Assembly: GCA_002914845.1 (NCBI GenBank)
Contig: JXTC01000095.1
Coordinates: forward strand, 492,156-556,155
Direction of reading: 5' to 3'
Length of the DNA stretch: 64,000 nucleotides
Source: Trema orientale
Lineage: Eukaryota; Streptophyta; Magnoliopsida; Rosales; Cannabaceae
The notes under the pieces were generated by a model. The model had not been told where the DNA came from, made no database searches, and saw only the letters and a program-made list of their open reading frames with translations. This document shows, one piece after another, positions 56,797-64,000 of this stretch (positions within the stretch are counted from its first letter, which is position 1; each line of letters begins with the position of its first letter). Both the position numbers and the translations under genes were made by a program.

Positions 56797-57910
56797 TGTA
56801 AGTCCAAGGTTAGCTAACCCAAGAAAGAGGGTGAATTGGGTTATAAAAACTTTTGCAAATATTTTTTGACAAACAAGTAAATTTAGCAAGGCTACAAAAA
56901 GTAAAAATAGATAATTTGCATGGACAAACTCAAGATAAATAAATTAAAAGAGATAAGGATAGAGAAATACAAACACTATTTTTACGAGGTTCAACAAACA
57001 CGACGGTTTGTCTACTTCTCCGGCTCTTAGTAACCCGCTTCGAGCTATCCACTATCGGATCAAAAGAATGGGCTTGACCGTCCCTTTTACACAATGAGTG
57101 CTTTCTCCTTAGGCACACTCACGCCTTTGCAATAGTCTTAAATCCGGCTCTATTACGCCTAACACAGATTGTTTAGACTCCGATGCCAATCTCACCTAAA
57201 ACGGGTTGTTTATGAATCCGGTGTCAACCTCACCTCACAAATATAATTTTGATTTTTGTTTGTTGAAGCACTCAACTGGAATATTTCAAAAGAATATGTA
57301 TGATACAAGGTAAGCCTAGAGAGAACAAATGAAAACACAAGATATAATCTAGTTTGGCTCAATTGACTTTTGTGAAAAGTAGATTTGAAAGTTTGATTCA
57401 CAAAAGGTGATTAGAATAACTTAAAAGTATGTTTACAGTAATGTAGGAATGTTCAAAAGTTGTTTCAAGCGTTAAAAAAGCTTCCATATATAAAATGAAA
57501 ACTAGCCATTTTAGACCGTTTGACAGACAATCTGTCATTTTCGGCAAACCGAAAGTCCACTTTCGGCAGACCGAAAATATTAGTCATTGAAAGTGCAATT
57601 GTAACGGTCGGATTTTAAAAAGTCGTTAAAAATAGAAAACAGAGGAATCGGTAGACCGAATCTTACGGCCGGTCTGCCGATTCTGTCCGAGAGCATATTT
57701 TCAATTTTATTTGAAGGCTTTTTCAGTTGTTTCCAAAATGTGACTTTATAAATTAATTTAATATGTAATATAGGAACTATAGAAATTTATAAATTAATTT
57801 AAATGCTTGTGTAAAATAAATTATATATTTTAATTAGAAATAAAAAGATTTGATAGTTTAGCTTTGAAAAATTCCAATTATATGAAAAACTTTGAGCCAT
57901 TAAGATCATA
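56797..57910 (-). repeat. 5' LTR of the younger Sirevirus, truncated
   Basis: Starts TGTAAGTCCAAGG and follows the left LTR to TTAAGATCATA, then stops; the left LTR continues for several hundred bases. Contains two CACCGGA-type units (about 57170-57236) and the hairpin AATCGGTAGACCG...CGGTCTGCCGATT near 57645-57685. Confidence 0.85.
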
Positions 57911-58429
57911 TTTTGGCAGTTTTGCCATTTGGCTATTTTTCATATTCTGACAGCTTTTGGCGTTTTTAAAAAACTGACTTCTAGACTTGTTTTAAATACT
58001 TTAAAAACATTGGAAATCAGTATGAAAAGAGTATTTTAGCTATTGTAAACTTATTTTAGTTTCACAAAGATATTTAACAATAATTTAGAAAGTATTCATA
58101 CCGAAACATATTTTAGTTTACAAATAGAAAATCTCTTTTTAGCCTATGTCAAATAGTCATAATTTCAAATATATTTGTAACTTATTTAAACTTAAGAAAT
58201 CATATTTTAAAGAATATTTTGCTCATTCAAAATCATTTTTTTTCTATTTTCAAACTTCTGTAATAAAATAACCATTTTAAGCTTAAGATAGTTTGAAAAC
58301 TCTTTGAAAAGTATGAGCCAATATAAAGAGAATTTGTGTACAAGGAACTAAATCAAATACAAGACTAAATATGAATATACCATATCTAAGCATAGTCTTG
58401 TATCTTGATCATCTATCTTCAAGCTTGAT
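57911..58429 (-). repeat. 5' LTR of the old Sirevirus, second piece
   Basis: Resumes at TTTTGGCAG, collinear with 41058 onward in the left LTR. About 35 host bases between 47005 and this point are missing compared with the left LTR. Ends at the TTGAT duplication (58425-58429). Confidence 0.8.
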
Positions 58430-61343
58430 TGTGAAGCCCAAGATTCATGCATGCATAATAAGCCAATAATAAACATACTCATATTGCATAATAGACATAT
58501 CAAGTAACTAGTATAAATTTTATGGTAAATTACTCATTCTGATTGTTAAATGCTTTTGATCTGTATTATTATACTAATGTTTGTTGAAGTGCTCCCATGC
58601 AGTGTAAAGGCTCAGTACCCTCAAAGAGAGTTTGGTGTGTGAAAAGAACTAAAAATATATTTATAAATAGTAATACTATATGCACATGCATTAAAATTAT
58701 GTCTATTCATAACTTGGTCAAATAGTAGTTTTTCGGTAAAAATGCATTTTTCACGTTTTTCGAGACCAAATTCACTGTGCGTTTAACACGTCAAATCACT
58801 TTTATTTAATGTTTAGAATTCATTTCTAGCATTTTCAAAAATGTTGGTTCTAGGTAAGCACGGGGTGGTAATCACTGTACTGAACTATGTTTAATTGCAC
58901 TAAACTAGCTTAGATTCAGCTTAATCGCGTAATGTCATCTTTGTGCACTCTAATAATTAGGCGTTGATACTTTGTTTACATTTTTAATTGGAGTCTAATT
59001 TATTTAGTTTTATGTTTAATGATTGGTTATGGGACTAGGTTGCACTAGATTACAATAAGATTGGCCATATGGGATTATAGGTCAAAGTATGACTAGTTTT
59101 CACCTTCTAAGTTAGGTTTCACCATTTTGGTCTACACTTGGGTGTATAGGATGGACCAGCAACGTGATGAGTATGCTAAGGATGTTTTAGAGCTGAACAC
59201 ATGGAAAGTAAAGTGCAAAATCCCCAAAATACTCCTTAGAACTTAAGTTATGCCATTTCTTAGTCATTAAGTATCACTTTTGGACCAAATCTGGTCATTT
59301 TCTTCTCCTTTCTCTCCAGCCACGACCTGGAACTCTCCCACTCATTTTTAGACTTCTCTCAGTTCCCCTTATCCATATCCAAGAGTTTCCAAGTGGTAGA
59401 ACTCAATTTGGAGCTCTAGAAAGCAAGATAGATCCAAACTAGTTAAGGTACTCAACTAGTTCTTCTTCCTAGGTTTTGTTTTCCTATTTCAATTCTCCAC
59501 TTGATACTTCTTAAATAATGATTCCTCTAGGTCCTCTTGAGTCCTAAGATCAATTTCAAAGCCTTGGAAATCAGTTTTGTGGAAGTAGAAGGCAAGAGCT
59601 TCAATAAAGATTCAAACTAGTCAAGGTGAGCTTTTTGTGGAATTCAGAATTAGTAACTTATTTTTATTGCTTTAGCTCTTAAATCAAAGCTTTTATTTGA
59701 TGAATAAAGATCCTAGAAAACCTTATTTATAGTTGGAAATAAAAAATTTAAGTAGAAGATTAAAGTTAGACTTAAAGCCCTAAAGTGTGCTAGTTATGGA
59801 TTTAAGTGTTTTCATGTGTGGTAGAATATGTTTTTCTATTTGTAATATGATTTTCTAAACTTGGAGTATATATTTTATAGATCCTATTATTTATTTCACT
59901 CATTTGGTGGCTGGTTATGATGATATATAAGTGTAGAATTGGTTCTAAACTTTATTTTGATCGAAAGGAATTCAAGTGTACCTAGGTTGTTATAAGTGAT
60001 CCTCTTTGAGGTGTATATGTGGGAATTGGCTTGTTGATTGTTATTACAGATTTAGAACCATGATTTTAATCATGTGGGATGTCCTAAAAATAGGGGAGGT
60101 GCTGTTCAAATATTTTTAGAACCAAATGGTATTATTTAGAACCAACTAGACTAGTTTTTGGTGAAAGTAGGTGACATTTTAGTTCATTTTGTAGTTACGT
60201 TTCTTGATTTTGTGATAGTTGTAATTTCAGTCTTGTGGTTGTTTTCTTTAAGCATTTTACATTGTAATGATCATCTTAGTAATAAATTTGACATAAGGTC
60301 TTCCACACACCTTGCCACAGAGGATATTGACTTTTCCACTATCTTTTCTACCAGACACCAGGTAAGTAGAGATTTATTTTAACTGCATCACAAGAATAGT
60401 AGTAGATACAAGGTGTTTTCCTACATGTTTATGTGTATTATTTCAATTATATGTTATTTATATGGTTATTATTTTATTCATGAAAGACATAAGCATGACA
60501 TGATCATTTAAGCATGATTTTCAAAGAAGTGAAGTTTTCCACACATTGGATTTAAAGTAGTACCATTATACTGATTTTACGAGATATGTTTTAAGTACAG
60601 TGTTTAGTCTATCTGCGTTGGATAAGTATGGTTTACCAAGGCATCCTTCCTGCATAGGTAGGCACGGCTTACTGACTGCCGGGACTAAGCATTGTACTAT
60701 GAGATTTATTAGGTGCATTACTTAGTCGGTCTGTATTGGGTAGGCATGATTCACATTGGCCATGTGTTTCCTTCCCGCACAGGTGGCCACGGCCTACCGA
60801 CTGCTGCGATTTTATAACGTACTCAAGGACCCTATAAAGAAATATTTTCTAAGAAAAGTGCATCAAAATAAAAGTTATGAAAGAAAGAGTACAATGGAAA
60901 TTTCTAGAAAGTTTATGCATGAAATACATTCACGAGCATGCATGATCTTTACTTACTGAGCATTAGCTCATTTAGTTCCTGTGATGCAGGTGAGAAGATA
61001 TGTGATATATAGAGTTGCTAGTTGGCTAACACGCTTTCTCGTCACCATGATCATACAGATGTAGACGAGCTTGACTTGTGGGCGATGTTTTCTTTGTATT
61101 TTGATATTTTGGTGTGTTGTAAATATAACTGCTAATGGCAAGATAAACTGATAAGAACTTTTTAGTTGTAAATTTTGTAAAGAGACTTTTAGTAAGTAAT
61201 GCCTCGTAGTTTCTTTGTTTTACAGTTTGAAAAGTTTAAATTTTGGCCCACCCTTTTATAAAAATAATGATATATGAAAGAAAGAATAACACTACCTAGT
61301 TTGACCTATATAGTCATGTGGTTAAGCGAGGGGGGGTGTTACA
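58430..61343 (+). mobile_element. Solo LTR of the Tekay-like chromovirus family
   Basis: 2914 bp from TGTGAAGCCCAAG to GGGTGTTACA, flanked by a perfect 5-bp duplication TTGAT (58425-58429 and 61344-61348). It is the reverse complement of the LTR type at 16771 and 24322. No internal region, so it arose by recombination between two LTRs. Short frames inside (60158-60382, 60756-60959) are not conserved genes. It contains a tandem duplication near 60604-60840 not seen in the other two LTRs. Confidence 0.9.
60604..60840. repeat. 118-bp tandem duplication inside the solo LTR
   Basis: Two diverged units starting TTAGTCTATCTGCGTTGG (60604) and TTAGTCGGTCTGTATTGG (60723), each with an AGG(T/C)(A/G)(G/T)... 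then GGCACGGC or GGCCACGGC block and CGACTGC or TGACTGC. Richer in G+C than the rest. Confidence 0.75.
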
Positions 61344-61519
61344 TTGATTCTAATAATTCCAATATGCATCTATTTTCAAGTTTGCTTCCCTAAATCAACT
61401 TAAGGTAGAACTTTTAAAGCTATTTCACTACAAACTCAAGTTAAATTATTAGTACTAAATCAAATATTTATTATCTTCAAAATAAGAGTGAGTAAGATTG
61501 AAACCTTAATTTCTCAACA
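61344..61519 (-). repeat. 5' LTR of the old Sirevirus, last piece
   Basis: Collinear with 41580-41751; ends TTCTCAACA at 61519. Confidence 0.82.
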
Positions 61520-61524
61520 CAATT
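61520..61524. repeat. Target site duplication CAATT, right copy
   Basis: Identical to 35030-35034. Confidence 0.8.
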
Positions 61525-61525
61525 A

Positions 61526-62960
61526 ACAGTCAAATTACCAATATGGTTACCATTGTAACCCAAATTAGTTAGGGACTAGTAACCATTCAAACCTAAACTT
61601 GGCATTTTGGAATATATTTTACTTTTTGGTTACCTATTACTTGGTGTTTGAAAGAGACTTTAGTTCCTTATTACTAGTAATAAGTAATCAATCAATGAAT
61701 TTGAGCTTGGTATTTGGAGGAGATTTTTAATTCATAGTTATTGATAACCAGAAACTAGTAACCAGTCTAGAAATTAGTAATCGCCAGATTGGTTAAAAGT
61801 TAGATTGATTACTGGTAACCAAATGTTATAATTGGTAACTAGTAATAGGTAATCAATTTGAAAATGAGCCACAAGTCCTTAAATCAATCCAGATTGGTAA
61901 CTAGAAGTTGGATTAGTTATTAGTTACAAATACGTAGTTGGTCCAGAAACGGTCACCAGATTGAAAGCAGAAGCTAAATTGATTACTGGTGTTGTAACAA
62001 GTAATTGGTAACCAAATGTGGTATCTGGAAGCTAGATTGGTCACTAATTACTAAATTGAGTAAACTATTTTATAACTAGTAACTAGTAACCAGTTTTGAA
62101 GTTTGGTAGTAATCAATGTTAGTAATTCGACTACCAGTATTAGCAATTCATTAAGGAAAAGGAAAAAAGAAAGAGAAAAAGAGGAAGGACTACTGTTTTT
62201 TGAGAAAAGAAATTTGAAAAGGAAAAAAGAAAACACAAAGGGAAAAATTAAGAAAAAATGAGCTAGATTGATTACTAGTTACTAAATTGAGCAAAATATG
62301 TTAAAACTGATAACTAGTAACCGGTAATCAGTTTTAAATATTGGTAACTAGTAACCGGTAATCAGTAAGTAATATTAATAATTCCACTATCAATGTTCAC
62401 AATTCAGTAGGAAAAAAAGGAAAAAAGAAAGGGAAATAGAGGAAGAACTAGTGTTCTTTGAAGGGAAAAAAAATAAAAAGGAAAAAGGAAAGCGCAAAGG
62501 GAAAAATTAAGAAAAAAATAAGCTAGATTGGTTACTAGTTACTAAATTGAGTAAAATGTATTATAACTGGTAATTAAGTAACCGATAACCAGTTTCGAAT
62601 ACTGGTATCTAGTAACCAATAACCAGTAGCCAATGTTAATAATTCCACTATAAATAGTTAGTAATTCATAAAAGGAAAAGAAAAAAAAAGGAAAAAGAGG
62701 AAGGACTAGTGTTCTTTAAGGACAAAAAAATATTAAAAAAAAGGAAAAAAGAAAGCACAAAAGGAAAAATTAGGAAAAAAATGAGCTGGATTGATTACTA
62801 GTTACTAAATTAAGTAAAGTATATTATAACTGGTGGCTGGTAACCGATAACCAGTTTCGAACACTAGTAACCAGTAATCAATATCGAACACTGGTAACTA
62901 GTCATCAATGTTAGTAATTCCACTATCAGTGTTAGTAATTCATTAAAGAAAAGGAAAAAA
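61526..62960. repeat. Second GTTAC/GTAAC array with a 260-bp higher-order repeat
   Basis: Begins as dispersed GTTAC/GTAAC words, then turns into a tandem repeat marked by GCTAGATTG(A/G)TTACTAG at about 62032, 62262, 62522 and 62784. Each unit combines GTTAC words, an AATTCCACTAT block and a purine tract (GGAAAAAAGAAAG...GAGGAAGGACTA). Confidence 0.85.
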
Positions 62961-63265
62961 AGAAAAGGAAAGAGAGGAAGTGCTCTGTGAGGAAAAAATT
63001 AGGGGGAAAAAAGCATTCAAAAAAAAAAGAAAGGAAAAAGAAAAAATTTAGGGAAAATGTATTTACATTTAAAAAAAAAAGAAGAAAAGATGACTATTGT
63101 TCTTTGAGGGAAAATTAGAAAAAAAAAAAAGCATTCAAAAACGAAAAAATAAAGCACAAAATAAAAATTTAAGAAAAAAAGGTATTTAAATTTTTTTTTA
63201 AAAAAAGAGAAGAATATAAGGCTAAAATGGAGAAATAGAAAAAAAAATTTTAAAAAGGATAAAAG
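62961..63265. repeat. Purine-rich low-complexity tract
   Basis: Degenerate GAAAAAAAGG sequence, the reverse-complement counterpart of 28496-28960. No gene. Confidence 0.7.
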
Positions 63266-63269
63266 AAAG

Positions 63270-63345
63270 CTAAAATGGAATGGAGTCGTAAGGTTTTGAA
63301 CCTTAATTTAGTATGAGGAACCCAACCATTGGACTATAAGGTTTT
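63270..63345 (-). other. tRNA-like head, minus orientation
   Basis: On the minus strand TAGTCCAATGGTTGGG resembles an A box and AGGTTCAAAACCT a B box about 30 bases later. Counterpart of 28436-28495. Confidence 0.35.
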
Positions 63346-63925
63346 CATATTATTCTAATACACTTTTTATTTAAAAACGGTTATCAAAAAAAGTTTGCTG
63401 AAATTTCAAAAAATGACACCGCGTTTTGACAATGTATATTCTTAATTCTTTTATATTGTATACTGTACAGAATTTTTTTTCCAAATACCGTATTTTTCTA
63501 ATTCTTTTTATTTTTTAAGGAAAACCCTTAAAATCCATTATACTTATTGAAAAGGGCTTCTTTGCAAAATAATTGTCTGGATCCTTATTTAATAAGTGTC
63601 AATTTTGTTGAAATTATATTAAAAAAATGGCTGAGTTTTTTTTTTTTTTTTTGAAAAAAGGCCAAACTACCAGTTTATATATATATATATAGAACAACTA
63701 TACATTTTCATAATTAATATGAAATTGATAAACTAATACACAAAAACTAATATACTATACATAAAATCAATATACTAAAAAATGGCCATTTAGCAAAAAA
63801 AAGAAAGAAAAAAGCCATTTATCAAATAGGTAAAAAAAAAAAAGTCTATTTCTTAAAATGAAAAATAAGGGTCACTTCTTATAAATATTCTATTGAAAAT
63901 TCCAAGTCACTGACCAGGCTCAGTT
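63346..63925. other. AT-rich intergenic, related in part to 28230-28430
   Basis: The reverse complement of about 63470-63600 shares GGATTTTAAGGGTTTT and AATACGGT with 28265-28320. Includes a T18 run at about 63634-63651 and (TA)n at 63673-63693. No gene. Confidence 0.45.
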
Positions 63926-64000
63926 AAATCAGATTTTAGTGCCTAAGGAATGGTGGTTATTCTGTGATCATGTCAATACCTTCACCATACCCCAGAGTCA
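63926..64000 (+). other. Possible start of a coding exon at the window edge
   Basis: The last 75-100 bases are less AT-rich and open in one frame to the edge (readable as AQLNQILVPKEWWLFCDH). I do not recognise the protein. It could be an exon of a host gene or of another element that continues beyond the window; it is too short to decide. Confidence 0.2.

Larger units (their letters stand above)
47006..57910 (-). mobile_element. Younger Sirevirus-like copia element
   Basis: Minus-strand element nested in the old element's 5' LTR. Order in sense: truncated 5' LTR (56797-57910), PBS, gag, protease, integrase, RT, RNase H, envelope-like region, PPT, 3' LTR (47006-49765, itself interrupted). 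Order INT before RT identifies copia. The right LTR stops at 57910 where the host LTR resumes after a small gap, so a deletion removed its outer end and the right target duplication. Host bases TTCGG precede the left end. LTR copies differ noticeably, so it is younger only in relative terms. Confidence 0.85.
35035..61519 (-). mobile_element. Old Sirevirus-like copia element with three nested insertions
   Basis: Minus-strand element bounded by CAATT. Left (3') LTR 35035-41751, interrupted by a CACTA element; internal region 41752-45972; right (5') LTR in three pieces (45973-47005, 57911-58429, 61344-61519). Removing the nested elements leaves about 7.7 kb, with LTRs of about 1.8 and 1.7 kb that match in order. 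Gag and part of integrase remain; RT and RNase H are absent. The CACCGGA-type boxes, repeated polypurine-tract modules and gag type indicate the Sirevirus lineage. Confidence 0.85.

Overview
The window is plant nuclear DNA and looks like a nested transposon graveyard. It is AT-rich, has no bacterial or organellar gene order, and contains no intact host gene I can support. Nearly all recognisable coding sequence belongs to plant retrotransposon lineages: Ty3/gypsy Tat-like, Ty3/gypsy chromovirus of the Tekay/Del type, and Ty1/copia Sirevirus-like. DNA elements are also present: a CACTA element, a Mutator-type MITE, Harbinger-type MITEs and tRNA-derived SINE-like pieces. The order is typical of a seed plant; the species cannot be told from sequence alone.

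Left part (1-16628). A probable copia-type LTR (1628-3935) is followed by a decayed LTR of another family (about 4349-15800). That LTR was split by a Tat-lineage gypsy element on the minus strand (4531-14788, target duplication AAAGG on both sides). The Tat element kept its 3' LTR, an antisense ORF with its own TATA-like box, a long 3' region with a roughly 1 kb tandem array, and the integrase end of pol. One deletion removed everything from inside the 5' LTR to the start of integrase. To its right lie a TIR-like element rich in ACCGACCG motifs and an inverted pair of SINE-like units.

Middle part (16629-35034). A Harbinger-like MITE (TTA duplication) is split by a Tekay-type chromovirus (16771-27030, minus strand) with both LTRs, PBS, PPT, gag, protease, RT, RNase H, integrase and chromodomain, all with stops. 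Next come a foldback-like element (27952-31478) whose core is about 1.5 kb of degenerate GTTAC/GTAAC repeats, AT-rich filler, and a Mutator MITE with a perfect 9-bp target duplication.

Right part (35035-61519). One old Sirevirus-like copia element on the minus strand, flanked by CAATT, has grown from about 7.7 kb to 26.5 kb by nesting. Its left LTR took a 4.9 kb CACTA element (TTG duplication) carrying intron-containing fragments of the nuclear pore anchor gene NUA/TPR. Its right LTR took a younger Sirevirus (47006-57910) and a 2.9 kb solo LTR of the Tekay family (TTGAT duplication). The younger Sirevirus itself carries a relic solo LTR with a dense cluster of CCGCGG palindromes. The old Sirevirus had landed in GTTAC-repeat DNA, which resumes at 61525 as an inverted relative of the array at 28-30 kb.

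The strongest unexplained signals are three. (1) Monomers of the Tat 3' array fold into hairpins whose arms change in compensating ways. (2) In both Sireviruses a hairpin pair plus a TATTTAAG box sits just upstream of the envelope-like region and resembles the element's own LTR promoter. (3) The GTTAC foldback family. All alignments were done by eye, so percentages are avoided and boundaries without target duplications are approximate.
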